Assembly (NCBI GenBank): GCA_017461505.1
Contig: JAFTXV010000007.1
Location: forward strand, 186,001 to 250,000
Reading direction: 5' to 3'
DNA: 64,000 nt
Source: Paludibacteraceae bacterium
GTDB taxonomy: Bacteria > Bacteroidota > Bacteroidia > Bacteroidales > Paludibacteraceae
Shown in pieces: positions 52,321-61,821 of the stretch (the stretch's first letter is position 1; each line of letters starts with the position of its first letter). The notes beneath the pieces were generated by a model, which made no database searches, was not told the DNA's origin, and saw only the letters and a program-made list of their open reading frames with translations. The position numbers were made by a program, and so were the translations under genes.

Positions 52321-53688
52321 TTATTTGAATGTTTTATATTTTCTACGGAAACGGATATGAAAACAAGTAGCAGCTAGTGCCAGCCCACAAATGAAACCTA
52401 TCCAAATTCCCACAGTTCCCATTTGTAATGGGAAAGCGCATAATAATCCGACCGATAATCCTACAACTATATAAGCTACAAACGCTATTATCATTGGTAC
52501 TTTGACATCCGTTATACCACGCAACATAGCAGCACCAACAGCTTGCAGTCCGTCAGCATATTGAAAGAGTCCTGCAACCACAATGAGTTGAGAAGCAATT
52601 GCAATAACTTCTTTATCTTCAGTAAATAAAATAGGTATATAATCACGCAATCCTATCATCAGCGCAGCACCAATCGTATTCATCAATAGTACAAGGTGAA
52701 TACTGGCGTTACTAGCCATACGCACACCAAGAATATTACCCTCGCCCAATTGATGCGAAACACGAATCGTAGTGGCAGAACCAATGCCAAGCGCCAGCAT
52801 GAAGGTCATATCGGCAATCTGATTGGCTACTTGATGCGCCGCTAATGCTTCTTTGCTAATCCATCCAATAATCACAAAAGAGGCGGTAAAGAGGAATGTC
52901 TCCAATAAGGTCTGACCACCGATAGGGAAGCCTATCTTAGCTAGTTCGCAAATACGTTGCCACGAGAAACGATTCCATGCTATAGATAGGTATTGTTTCC
53001 ACTCCTTATGAAAAGCCATAACCACCCAAAAACAGAGAGGCATACCGATACGAGAAATGAGTGAACCTAGACCTGCTCCTGTGGCTCCCATTGCTTCTAA
53101 TCCCCAGTTGCCGTAGATAAAAACCCAGTTGAGCAGGATATTGAGTCCGTTCATCAGCAAGGTAATAACCATAGCTACCATGGTATTACCCAATCCTTCT
53201 AGAAACTGTTTAAAGAACGAAAAGAAAAGAAATGGTACTAACGAAATAACTATGAGAATATAGTAAGGTCTTGCTACCTCTATCACTTCTGGATCTTGAC
53301 CAAAGCGGTCAAGAAATGGGATACATACAGATAATAAGATGAGCATTATAGCACTCAACAAGACCGTAAATAATATTCCGTTTTGGAATAAAGACGCTAT
53401 GCGTTTATAGATAAAATTCTTATTATCAGTAGTTTGTGCTAATTCTCCAACCTGAATACCTACAAGTGGTGTGATACCCATCAAGGCTCCCATGGCAAAA
53501 ACCATGACAGTAAAGAAGATTGCATTGGCAAAACTTACCGCAGCCAAATCCACCGTAGCATAGTGCCCGACCATGATGGAGTCAAAAAAGCCAACTAGCG
53601 ATGCTCCCAACTGGGTCAACATCACTGGCAGAGCAACTTTGAGGTTGCGTTTATAATATGGGAGATACTCCTTAAAACGCACAATCAC
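52321..53688 (-). CDS. MATE family multidrug/metal-ion antiporter
   Basis: A 455-residue NorM-type transporter with twelve membrane helices in two repeats. Landmarks: VMLTQLGASLVGFFDSIMVG at helix 1, FKQFLEGLGNTM, and GFPIGGQTLLETFLF in the second half with AAHQVANQIADMTFML. The start codon is GTG 53688, nine bases after the HMA gene stop. As the last gene of the feoB-TonB-HMA group it may export a metal chelate or drug; the cargo cannot be told from sequence. Confidence 0.92.
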   Translation of the reverse strand: MIVRFKEYLPYYKRNLKVALPVMLTQLGASLVGFFDSIMVGHYATVDLAAVSFANAIFFTVMVFAMGALMGITPLVGIQVGELAQTTDNKNFIYKRIASLFQNGILFTVLLSAIMLILLSVCIPFLDRFGQDPEVIEVARPYYILIVISLVPFLFFSFFKQFLEGLGNTMVAMVITLLMNGLNILLNWVFIYGNWGLEAMGATGAGLGSLISRIGMPLCFWVVMAFHKEWKQYLSIAWNRFSWQRICELAKIGFPIGGQTLLETFLFTASFVIIGWISKEALAAHQVANQIADMTFMLALGIGSATTIRVSHQLGEGNILGVRMASNASIHLVLLMNTIGAALMIGLRDYIPILFTEDKEVIAIASQLIVVAGLFQYADGLQAVGAAMLRGITDVKVPMIIAFVAYIVVGLSVGLLCAFPLQMGTVGIWIGFICGLALAATCFHIRFRRKYKTFK

Positions 53689-53697
53689 ACCAAGTTA

Positions 53698-54054
53698 TCA
53701 ATGAGCATGATTATGATGCTCGTGATGATTGTGACCTTCGTGCTTATGCTCAGGAGGAGTAGTCGTAGCGGGCTTACCAATCTTAGCAAACGCCTTTTGA
53801 AGCGCAGGAACGTCTGTTTTGTTAGCATCATAAGTCACAGTAACAGTCTGGGCCTCCATATCAAAGACTATGTCCTTTACAGCATTCTTCAACTCCTTGT
53901 CAAAAGGAATATTCTTCATAATCTTGTCGCAACAATCTTGGCAATGCAGATACACATACAACACAACTTTTTGTTTGTTTGGCTTTGCTTCTGCAGTAGA
54001 GAGCACAAATGCCATTGGCAGAATTGCCAGTAAAAATAAAATAATTCGTTTCAT
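53698..54054 (-). CDS. Secreted HMA-domain protein with histidine-rich tail
   Basis: A 118-residue protein: signal peptide (about 1-22), one heavy-metal-associated domain with the metal loop LHCQDCCDK (CxxCC, near residue 38), the ferredoxin-like pattern FDMEAQTVTVTYDANKTDV, and a C-terminal tail rich in histidine (EHKHEGHNHHEHHNHAH). Periplasmic copper or zinc capture is likely. ATG 54054 is chosen because it begins a signal peptide. It lies between the TonB receptor and the MATE gene, all one strand. Confidence 0.9.
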   Translation of the reverse strand: MKRIILFLLAILPMAFVLSTAEAKPNKQKVVLYVYLHCQDCCDKIMKNIPFDKELKNAVKDIVFDMEAQTVTVTYDANKTDVPALQKAFAKIGKPATTTPPEHKHEGHNHHEHHNHAH

Positions 54055-54083
54055 ATTCATCATTCCTAATTCATAATTCAAAA

Positions 54084-56411
54084 TTATTCTGCACGCTCCA
54101 ATGCCCAACGGAAACCAAGGTAAAGTTTCCAACCATGGATCGGCGCCCAAATCATAGACGCATCATAGTTCGCCGATTCAGGATTAACAAATCCTCCCTG
54201 CCTCTCACCTACTATCGGATTGTCCTGCGTAAAGTTTGTCATATTCTCTGCTCCGAGGTATATCGACCATGTGCGGAAATATTTGGTCACTTGTCCCAAC
54301 AATTGAGGATACCATTTGTGATGAATTTGTCCGATTTCATCGGTAAAATACTGATTGCTTCCTTCTGGTATCGCAAAGCCATCTGGCATACGACCAGCGC
54401 CATTAAACTGCGCAGTCAGATCAAACTGCCATGTCTTGAGTGGCGTTTGATAACTAGTGGTGATAATACCCTTGAACTTATTCTGCAATAGCTTATCGCG
54501 CAACTGATATTTGCCCACTGCGCTGTTGAAGGAGGTCTGCTTTACATCCGTATAACGGAAGGCTGCTGTCATAGTCCATCCACGCAAAATCTCCATGGTG
54601 GCTTCTACTTGCCAGTTGTGCGAGAAATACTGCACACCATCCACATCGTGCATATTATATAGGGTAATCCCTTGCAAACTGCGATCCATATCGGCTACCA
54701 CGCCGTCTAAGAATTTCGTATAGTAGTATTCGCCTGAAAGTTGCAATTCACGTTTCCCTATTGGGATATAAAACACCGTTGAAAGTCCTGTATTCATCGA
54801 ACGCTCTTGTGCTAATTGCCCATCGCCTATCACCAATTGCTCATCGCCAAAATAATATATTCGGTTGCTAGCCAAGTAAGCTGCATTATCTGCTATAGCG
54901 TTAGGTGAACGATAACCCAAACCTACACTTCCGCGCAATGTCCACCACTCAAATGGCGCATAGCGTAAATTCATACGAGGAGTAGTAAAGAAACCATAAC
55001 GCGTAGAATAATCCTCACGAATACCCATAAGCAAGGTGACTTTATCCTTATAGGTGTAGGTATATTCGGCAAATATACCAGATGTCACTTCCCAACGATT
55101 GAGGTTATAAGTTAGAGGCGAATGGTTAGGTGCGAGGAACAACGCCTCGTTATACCCATCATAGTTAAAACTCAAACCAGTAGATAGATTATGATGGTGA
55201 TCATCCCATAAATCGGTAGCCGAATCATCAAACGATGTTTGGAAAATCGCATTCAGATAGGCATTGGTCTGTGCAGCATTCCATTGGCGCGAGCCGTAAG
55301 TGTTTTGCTGATTGTGATAGGATGCAGAAGTGATAATACCAATCGATGTACCCAAATCAGCATCATACACATAACCATTCTTCATAAATCCATCCACTCG
55401 CCATGTGTTCAGATCAATCTTGTATGGCGACAGGGCACTTGTTGCCTCTTTAGTTAAACCTCCCTGACGGCGGTCATAGAGACCACGTACCAAGAATTGC
55501 CCTGTATAATCACCCGTCTTCACATACCATCGATTCAGCAAATTCACATTCGTATTCTTGGGCATATCCAAGAATCCATCATGGTTGTGATCAAGCTCCA
55601 GCGACATGTTTTGCGCATGGAATAATATTCCTGTAGCAACCTTATCGTTCAAATCCCAACCGCCAGTCACATTCACTTCGGCATGTGTCTCAGTACTTAT
55701 CATAGCGTTGAGTGCGATAGGATCTTGAGTTTGTGGTTTAAGATACTCCACGTTAATTTGTCCTGCGATAGCTTCATAACCATTGAGTACGGACGACGTG
55801 CCCTTACTTACCTGTATCGCATCCATCCAAGGGCCAGGGATATACTCCATCCCAAACGACTGTGCCAATCCGCGGATATTAGGGGTATTTTCCGTGAGGA
55901 GTTGCACATAAGTGCCACTCAATCCGAGCAAACGGATCTGTTTTGCACCTGTTGCAGCATCGGAGTATGCCACGTCCACCGAAGCACTAGTCTCGAAACT
56001 CTCGCTCAGATTGCAGCAAGCTGCCATACAAAGAGCTTCACCAGTAAGCGTTTCTGTAGTAAGAGGAGAAATGCGCGAACGAAGCACAGCCATCTTGCGT
56101 TCTACAATATCTACCTCTTCAAGCAACAAATCGCTCACCAATACAATAGTGAGTTCGCTATGTGAAGTAACTTCGGTCGTGTCATTGTGAAAGCCCATAA
56201 AACTGGTAACCAATAGATTAGTACTCTTTACGGGCTCTAATTGGAATCGACCATCTATATCAGTTGCTACACCAACACTAGTTCCTGCCCAATACACATT
56301 CGCTCCCACCAAGGGATCACCCTTATCATCCAGCACCGTACCCCACGCATGTGCCTCTGCCCATACAAAGGGCAAGACAATGAATAATACTGCTAATATA
56401 ATCTTTTTCAT
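54084..56411 (-). CDS. TonB-dependent receptor, heavy-metal uptake type
   Basis: A 775-residue outer-membrane receptor: signal peptide (1-20), a CarboxypepD_reg-like domain (GTVLDDKGDPLVGANVYWAG, residues about 24-100), a plug with the unusual cysteine-bearing segment MAACCNLSESFETSASVDV near 130 and IRGLAQSFGM, and a 22-strand barrel ending in KLYLGFRWALE. Receptors with the ACCNLSESF plug commonly accompany HMA proteins and are thought to import metal, often copper; that link is from neighbourhood. It lies about 20 bases from feoB, before the HMA gene. Confidence 0.92.
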   Translation of the reverse strand: MKKIILAVLFIVLPFVWAEAHAWGTVLDDKGDPLVGANVYWAGTSVGVATDIDGRFQLEPVKSTNLLVTSFMGFHNDTTEVTSHSELTIVLVSDLLLEEVDIVERKMAVLRSRISPLTTETLTGEALCMAACCNLSESFETSASVDVAYSDAATGAKQIRLLGLSGTYVQLLTENTPNIRGLAQSFGMEYIPGPWMDAIQVSKGTSSVLNGYEAIAGQINVEYLKPQTQDPIALNAMISTETHAEVNVTGGWDLNDKVATGILFHAQNMSLELDHNHDGFLDMPKNTNVNLLNRWYVKTGDYTGQFLVRGLYDRRQGGLTKEATSALSPYKIDLNTWRVDGFMKNGYVYDADLGTSIGIITSASYHNQQNTYGSRQWNAAQTNAYLNAIFQTSFDDSATDLWDDHHHNLSTGLSFNYDGYNEALFLAPNHSPLTYNLNRWEVTSGIFAEYTYTYKDKVTLLMGIREDYSTRYGFFTTPRMNLRYAPFEWWTLRGSVGLGYRSPNAIADNAAYLASNRIYYFGDEQLVIGDGQLAQERSMNTGLSTVFYIPIGKRELQLSGEYYYTKFLDGVVADMDRSLQGITLYNMHDVDGVQYFSHNWQVEATMEILRGWTMTAAFRYTDVKQTSFNSAVGKYQLRDKLLQNKFKGIITTSYQTPLKTWQFDLTAQFNGAGRMPDGFAIPEGSNQYFTDEIGQIHHKWYPQLLGQVTKYFRTWSIYLGAENMTNFTQDNPIVGERQGGFVNPESANYDASMIWAPIHGWKLYLGFRWALERAE

Positions 56412-56423
56412 AACCTCTTCCAT

Positions 56424-56449
56424 TAAACACTAAACACTAAACACTAAAC
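56424..56449 (-). repeat. 7-mer repeats at the feoB-TonB junction
   Basis: About three and a half tandem copies of TTTAGTG (minus strand). They code the last FeoB residues (LVFSV) and supply its stop. Confidence 0.75.
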
Positions 56450-58160
56450 CAACCTGATATATTACAAAACTCACCACCCATGCCAGCAGCATCGACTGCA
56501 CCAAACTATACCATGCCCATTTTCTGCCCAGTTCCTTGCGCAATGTGGTAATCGTTGCCACGCAAGGGAAATACAACAGCACAAAAGCCATGAATGCATA
56601 TGCCGTCAACGGTGTGAATGCCGACAATGCAGCATCCGAGGGGTACAGAATACCCATCGTAGACACAATTGCCTCCTTCGCCGGTAAGCCAGTCAGCAGG
56701 CAAACCGACATCTTCCAGTCGAAACCTAATGGGCGTACCACAGGCTCTATCCAATGACCAATCATGGCCAAATAACTATGCTCCATATCCGACATATTGC
56801 CCGTAGGGAAATACGTCAATGCCCAGATAATCACGCTCGCCCAGATAATCACTGCAGGGATCTTTTGCAAATAATCGGCTATACGCTCCCATATGTGCAA
56901 CCCCGTATTACGCAAGGTCGGACGACGATAGGGGGGCAACTCGCTCACGTAGTCGTGCTTAGGTTGGCGGAACGCTTTGGTGTGTTGCATAATCCAAGCA
57001 AACAATATACTCAACACCACTCCTAATACATACAGCGACATCATTACCAACGCTTTTTGCTCTGCAAAGAATGCTCCCACAAACAGCATATACACTGGCA
57101 GACGAGCCGAACAACTCATGAATGGAACCATCAGCATCGTCAGTGCACGATCTTTCTTATTGGTAATATCCTTAGCTGCCATGATGGCAGGCACATTACA
57201 TCCAAAACCCATCAGCATGGGAATAAACGAGCTGCCGTGCAAACCGATTCGGTGCATCCATTTATCCATCGTATATGCCACACGCGCCATGTAGCCAGAG
57301 TCCTCCATCAAACTCAAAAAGAAGAACATGATGATGATATTCGGCAGGAATGCCAATACCGCACCTATACCCAATAGCACGCCGTCCAGAAGCAAACTGC
57401 TCCACCATACTACGGGCATCATTCCGCGCAACCATTCCGCCAATGCCTCCACGCCCATAGTAATCCATTCCTGTGGATAAGCTCCTAACGTAAAAGTACA
57501 TTCAAACACGCCATACAGCACCAAGAGCAACACGGGCAAACCTATCCATCTGTTGGTCAGCACTTTATCTATCTTGTCTGCCACAGAATGTCCCGAGTCA
57601 TGCTTCGCGTGGGTCAGTGTCTCCTCCAATGCACCATGCACAAAGCCGCGACGTGCTTGTGCAATCACTTCCTTGGCTGTCTTACCATATTCGTATAGTA
57701 GTCGTGCTCTCTGTTCGGCTGCCACGCGAATCAGTTCCTCGCTATGTGGCAACAGTGCCAACATCTCATCAGGACGCTCCAGCATACGCACTGCCATATA
57801 ACGTTTGGAGTATTTCTCACGCACATTCGGCAAGGTGACAATCACGTCTATCACACGGGCTATCGCCTCCTCTACATCCTTTCCATAACTCACATGCACA
57901 TGGCGAAAGCTATCTTCCTCTGCCAAAATCGCAGCTTTTTCTTCCACCAAACCAATGCGTACACCCAGCAGTTTGCCTAGCAACTCATAATCCAACTTAT
58001 GCTCGGTCTGCACCAACTCATCGTAATGCGTCAGCAATACCACGAATGGCTGATGCCTATCCATCAGCGCTGCGGTACGCACCAATTGCAACTCCAACTC
58101 ACGAGCATCTACCTCCTGAATCTGCACTCCACGCTCTATGTACTCACTTCCTAATTGCAC
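56430..58160 (-). CDS. feoB: FeoB-like transporter lacking the first half of its G domain
   Basis: A 576-residue protein; FeoB is normally 700-800. The membrane core is intact, with GFGCNVPAIMAA and LTGLPAKEAIVSTMGILY gate motifs and about ten helices from residue 205 onward. The N-terminus begins where a normal G domain has already passed the P-loop: no GNPNxGKT, no switch I, no DLPG. The position of the NxxD guanine motif reads LTHYDE (44-48). The GTG start overlaps the regulator stop by one base (TAGTG), so translation is coupled and no upstream G domain exists in the operon. The frame is otherwise clean, so this may be a working variant rather than a dead gene. Confidence 0.85.
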   Translation of the reverse strand: MQLGSEYIERGVQIQEVDARELELQLVRTAALMDRHQPFVVLLTHYDELVQTEHKLDYELLGKLLGVRIGLVEEKAAILAEEDSFRHVHVSYGKDVEEAIARVIDVIVTLPNVREKYSKRYMAVRMLERPDEMLALLPHSEELIRVAAEQRARLLYEYGKTAKEVIAQARRGFVHGALEETLTHAKHDSGHSVADKIDKVLTNRWIGLPVLLLVLYGVFECTFTLGAYPQEWITMGVEALAEWLRGMMPVVWWSSLLLDGVLLGIGAVLAFLPNIIIMFFFLSLMEDSGYMARVAYTMDKWMHRIGLHGSSFIPMLMGFGCNVPAIMAAKDITNKKDRALTMLMVPFMSCSARLPVYMLFVGAFFAEQKALVMMSLYVLGVVLSILFAWIMQHTKAFRQPKHDYVSELPPYRRPTLRNTGLHIWERIADYLQKIPAVIIWASVIIWALTYFPTGNMSDMEHSYLAMIGHWIEPVVRPLGFDWKMSVCLLTGLPAKEAIVSTMGILYPSDAALSAFTPLTAYAFMAFVLLYFPCVATITTLRKELGRKWAWYSLVQSMLLAWVVSFVIYQVGLVFSV

Positions 58161-59032
58161 TATTCTAACGCATCCAAATTTATCAACTTATTGACTATCG
58201 CATAAATTGTCAATCCTGCTGTTGAGTGTATATTTAACTTACGCGTAATATTCTTACGATGGGTAATAACCGTATGGGTCGAAATACACAACACATCCGC
58301 TATCTCCTTATTACTCAGTCCTTTCACCACTTGAATTAATACGTCCAATTCACGCTCACTCAAAGCCTCGAGCTCTTGTTTCGTCACTTGCGACGGTTGA
58401 TTTTCTTGCGCATTACTTAACGCTGGGCGCAATATATCATCTTCTATCGCACAATGATCCGCGAAATCTTGCTCCGTATGCCACAAATCACTCATCACAC
58501 TAATCAGCGTATAGGTTACAGCCCCTTTCTGAGTGGTAGTATTAGACGGATAATACTTGATTATCAGGTTCTTAATCTCACTCAGTTTATCCGTAATGCG
58601 TTGATCATCATGCGTATGTTCCTCAAACATACCCGCATTTTCGTGCTCTATATGCGTACGAATTTCCTCAGCAAACTCATCATAACATCGCAATATAAGC
58701 ATCGGTATTTTCGAACTCGGATCAGCTGGAATAATCGCCTCTATCAACGAACGACGCAAATAAGGCAAACGAAAATCTAAAAAGTAGGTATGCGCATTAT
58801 GCAAATAGCGTTGCAAAGTAGCAATATCAATATCCGCTGGCAATGCACGGTGTTTAAACACCTTGTAGTTAATCACCGCAAGAAAAGTGGGGGTATGCAC
58901 TCCATGGTTTTCGCATGCCTCAGCAATAGTCTGTTCGCCAACGCCCATAGTCAAACCAAACCGACTAATAACATGTATCGCATCTTCTTCATGCGACATC
59001 AAATCACATATTTTATCCGTAGCTTTATACAT
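58160..59032 (-). CDS. Hemerythrin-domain LuxR-type regulator
   Basis: A 290-residue regulator. Residues 1-60 resemble the ScdA N-terminal module (VGEQTIAEACENHGVHTPTF); 70-195 form a hemerythrin-like four-helix region with His/Glu/Asp ligands in HNAHTYFLDFR, HIEHENAGMFEEH and HTEQDFADHCAIEDDIL, as in the di-iron repair protein YtfE/RIC. The C-terminus is a LuxR HTH: LSERELDVLIQVVKGLSNKE followed by IADVLCISTHTVITHRKNI. A di-iron sensor of oxygen, nitric oxide or iron that controls the following iron gene is the natural reading, but not proven. ATG 59032 is used; the frame extends to a TTG at 59041. Confidence 0.88.
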   Translation of the reverse strand: MYKATDKICDLMSHEEDAIHVISRFGLTMGVGEQTIAEACENHGVHTPTFLAVINYKVFKHRALPADIDIATLQRYLHNAHTYFLDFRLPYLRRSLIEAIIPADPSSKIPMLILRCYDEFAEEIRTHIEHENAGMFEEHTHDDQRITDKLSEIKNLIIKYYPSNTTTQKGAVTYTLISVMSDLWHTEQDFADHCAIEDDILRPALSNAQENQPSQVTKQELEALSERELDVLIQVVKGLSNKEIADVLCISTHTVITHRKNITRKLNIHSTAGLTIYAIVNKLINLDALE

Positions 59033-59097
59033 TCTCCACAACCATACGAATTCGTCCCCTCATTAGAGAAGGGAATAACTCTATTCTAAAAACGCTG

Positions 59098-59129
59098 CAA
59101 AGTTACTGAAAAATATCTACATATGCAAA
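59098..59129 (-). promoter_or_regulatory. -33/-7 promoter of the regulator-feoB operon
   Basis: Minus strand: TTTG (59126-59129), 20 bases, TAACTTTG (59098-59105), about 65 bases before the regulator start. Confidence 0.7.
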
Positions 59130-59231
59130 TAGTAATTTTAAAAATACCTATTTCTAGGGACTACAAATACATATTGTATTCCGCACATGTACATATTCCT
59201 ATCCCAAATAATGGAGAAAGTGTTTCTAATA

Positions 59232-59263
59232 TTTGTCTAATCCACTCAAAACCACTACCTTTG
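59232..59263 (+). promoter_or_regulatory. -33/-7 promoter of the His-rich TonB receptor
   Basis: TTTG (59232-59235), 20 bases, TACCTTTG (59256-59263). The leader is about 210 bases and holds the tandem 11-mers at 59339; no gene is seen in 59130-59480. Confidence 0.72.
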
Positions 59264-59338
59264 CACTCGATTTCTTCGGACTAACCCTTTATCTTCATAC
59301 CTTGTGTGCTATCGTTGTACTATCTTTATGCTATCAAT

Positions 59339-59404
59339 TACGTAGCATATACGTAAGATACACGTAGGATATACGTAGGATACACGTAGGATATACGTAG
59401 GATA
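59339..59404 (+). repeat. Six tandem 11-mers in the TonB receptor leader
   Basis: Units TACGTAGCATA, TACGTAAGATA, then alternating CACGTAGGATA and TACGTAGGATA. The unit differs from the AATCACTAACT family but has the same 11-base period and the same place in a leader. Confidence 0.95.
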
Positions 59405-59480
59405 ATCGGGTTATTAATATAGGTATACCGAAGAAATACCGTCATTATTCCGATACATTGTTATAAAATAAACCAACTAT

Positions 59481-61817
59481 ATGAACAAAAAAACACTCAT
59501 TTTCCTCTCTTTCATAGCTTGCCTCTTGGTGAGCAATATGCCTATTTTAGCGCAAGATCATCACCGTCATCACCACCATCACAACCACGAGAAGAAGTCC
59601 GACGCCCATATTGCGGGACACGTCCTAGATGCTCACACCCGAGAGCATCTTTCTTTTGTGAATGTACAAGTGGAAGGTACCGCCCTTGGTTGTCTGACCG
59701 ATGAATCTGGACACTTCTATCTCAAGAACCTTCCCGAAGGTGAACTCACCATCGTCTTCTCAATGATGGGATACGAGACTGAGAAACGTACTGTTACCCT
59801 TCGCCGAGATACCCTTATCGAAATGAATGTGGCAATTGCCGAAACATCCTTTATGATTGATAATGTGGTGGTTACTGCTAATAAATACGAAACCAAACAA
59901 CGCGAAGTAGCGACCATTGTCAATGTCATTCCGCCACTTATTATTGAGTCCACTACCTCCAATTCCATGGCAGATGTGCTCAATTTCCAAACGGGCTTGC
60001 GCGTGGAAGAGACTTGCTCCAACTGCGGTGTACCACAGATTCGTATCAACGGCTTGGAAGGACAATACACCCAAATCCTCATGGACTCCCGCCCAATTTT
60101 CTCTTCCCTCGCTTCTGTCTATGGCTTGGAGCAACTGCCCGCAGGTATGGTGGATCGTATCGAAGTGATTCGTGGCGGCGGTAGCGCACTCTATGGTGCC
60201 AATGCCATCGCAGGTGTCGTGAATATCATCACCAAAGAACCGAGCCGTAATTCATTCAATATCAGCAATACAAGTGCTTTTACTCAGACTGGCACCTACG
60301 ATATCAATACCAATATGAACGCCAGTGTCGTGTCTGAAAATCAAAAAGCAGGACTCTTCCTCTTTGGCGTACAACGCAACCGCCAGCAATACGACCGAGA
60401 CAACGATGGCTATTCCGACATCCCACACCTCAACTCCACAACGGTTGGCTTCCGCTCTTATTTCAAGACATCCGACTACTCCAAGATTACAGCGGAATAC
60501 CACCATACTACCGAGTTCCGCCGTGGCGGTTATGGTATTGATAGCCTCCAACCACACGAGTCGCCACTCACCGAGCAACTCAAGCATAACATCGACGCGG
60601 CTACAGCCAAATGGGACATGTACAGCGCTGATAATAAGCACTTTGTAAGCGTCTATACCAGTTTCCAACATATCGCTCGTGATAGCTATTTCGGCACCAA
60701 CTACAATCCCAATGCCTATGGCAAATCTACCGATATCGTGTCTGTGACTGGTGCACAATACCGCTTCTCTTATCCATGTGGCATCATGAATGCCGACCTG
60801 AGCGCAGGTGCGGAATACTCCTACAACCAACTCCGCGACCAGATTCTTGGCTACGACCGCAATACTCTCCAACGCGTACATCTCGGAGGAGGATACGTTC
60901 AAAACGAGTGGAAAAACAAACAATGGTCTATCCTCGTAGGTGGTCGATTGGAGCAGCATTCTCTCTTGGACAAACCCGTCTTCTCGCCTCGTGCCAATAT
61001 CCGTTACACACCTATCGATCCAATTATCCTGCGCCTGAGCTACGCCAGCGGCTACCGCGCACCACAAATCTACGAAGAGGACTTGCACGTAGGTGCAGTA
61101 GGTGGCGAGGTATCGCTTATCTCATTGGACGAAAACCTCAAACCCGAATACAGCCACTCCATCAGCGGAAGCATTGACATGTACAAGCGATTTGGCAAGT
61201 GGGATCTCAACCTTACCCTTGAGGGCTTTTTTACCCAACTCAACGATGTCTTTACCCTCGTGGAAAACGGACATGATGCACACGGCAACCTATTATTAAC
61301 GCGTACCAACGCGAGCGGCGCACGCGTGGCGGGTATGAATATCGAAGCCAAAGTGGGATTTGGTCACTTGCTTACTTTCCAAGCGGGTTATACCTACAAC
61401 CATAGCCGCTATATCGAACCATTGCAATGGAGCGAGAATCCAAACATTGCACCTCAACGCCGCATGTTCCGTACCCCAGACCACTATGGCTATTTCCTCT
61501 GTAATATCGAACCTGTGGAGCATTTCCACATTGTCACCAACGGCAAGGTAACAGGCAATATGCTGGTGCAACACTTTGCAGGATATGTGCCAGAAGATGA
61601 AGAAGTTACCACGCCTACTTTCTTCGAATGGGATATCAAACTTTGCTACGATATTCCGCTCTACAAACACTATACATTGGAGATTAACGCAGGTGTAAAG
61701 AACATCCTTGACCAATTCCAATCCGACCTTGATAAGGGCATGGATCGCGATGCAGGATTCATCTATGGTCCCGCTACCCCACGCACTTTCTTTGCTGGTA
61801 TCAACCTGAAGATATAA
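59481..61817 (+). CDS. TonB-dependent receptor with histidine-rich N-terminus
   Basis: A 778-residue outer-membrane receptor. The signal peptide (1-24) is followed by a metal-binding-like stretch DHHRHHHHHNHEKK (25-38), then a CarboxypepD_reg domain (IAGHVLDAHTREHLSFVNVQ), plug with EETCSNCGVPQIRINGLEG and VIRGGGSALYGANAIAGV, and a barrel ending in TFFAGINLKI. The CSNCG plug cysteines and the His cluster point to a metal or metallophore ligand. It is divergent from the regulator-feoB operon and may share its regulation. The 5' leader carries 11-mer repeats. Confidence 0.92.
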   Translation: MNKKTLIFLSFIACLLVSNMPILAQDHHRHHHHHNHEKKSDAHIAGHVLDAHTREHLSFVNVQVEGTALGCLTDESGHFYLKNLPEGELTIVFSMMGYETEKRTVTLRRDTLIEMNVAIAETSFMIDNVVVTANKYETKQREVATIVNVIPPLIIESTTSNSMADVLNFQTGLRVEETCSNCGVPQIRINGLEGQYTQILMDSRPIFSSLASVYGLEQLPAGMVDRIEVIRGGGSALYGANAIAGVVNIITKEPSRNSFNISNTSAFTQTGTYDINTNMNASVVSENQKAGLFLFGVQRNRQQYDRDNDGYSDIPHLNSTTVGFRSYFKTSDYSKITAEYHHTTEFRRGGYGIDSLQPHESPLTEQLKHNIDAATAKWDMYSADNKHFVSVYTSFQHIARDSYFGTNYNPNAYGKSTDIVSVTGAQYRFSYPCGIMNADLSAGAEYSYNQLRDQILGYDRNTLQRVHLGGGYVQNEWKNKQWSILVGGRLEQHSLLDKPVFSPRANIRYTPIDPIILRLSYASGYRAPQIYEEDLHVGAVGGEVSLISLDENLKPEYSHSISGSIDMYKRFGKWDLNLTLEGFFTQLNDVFTLVENGHDAHGNLLLTRTNASGARVAGMNIEAKVGFGHLLTFQAGYTYNHSRYIEPLQWSENPNIAPQRRMFRTPDHYGYFLCNIEPVEHFHIVTNGKVTGNMLVQHFAGYVPEDEEVTTPTFFEWDIKLCYDIPLYKHYTLEINAGVKNILDQFQSDLDKGMDRDAGFIYGPATPRTFFAGINLKI

Positions 61818-61821
61818 TAAC

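Noticed and set aside
59339-59404. Possible CRISPR-like array
   Set aside because: The units are 11 bases, joined head to tail without spacers, and no cas gene is near. It is a simple tandem repeat.
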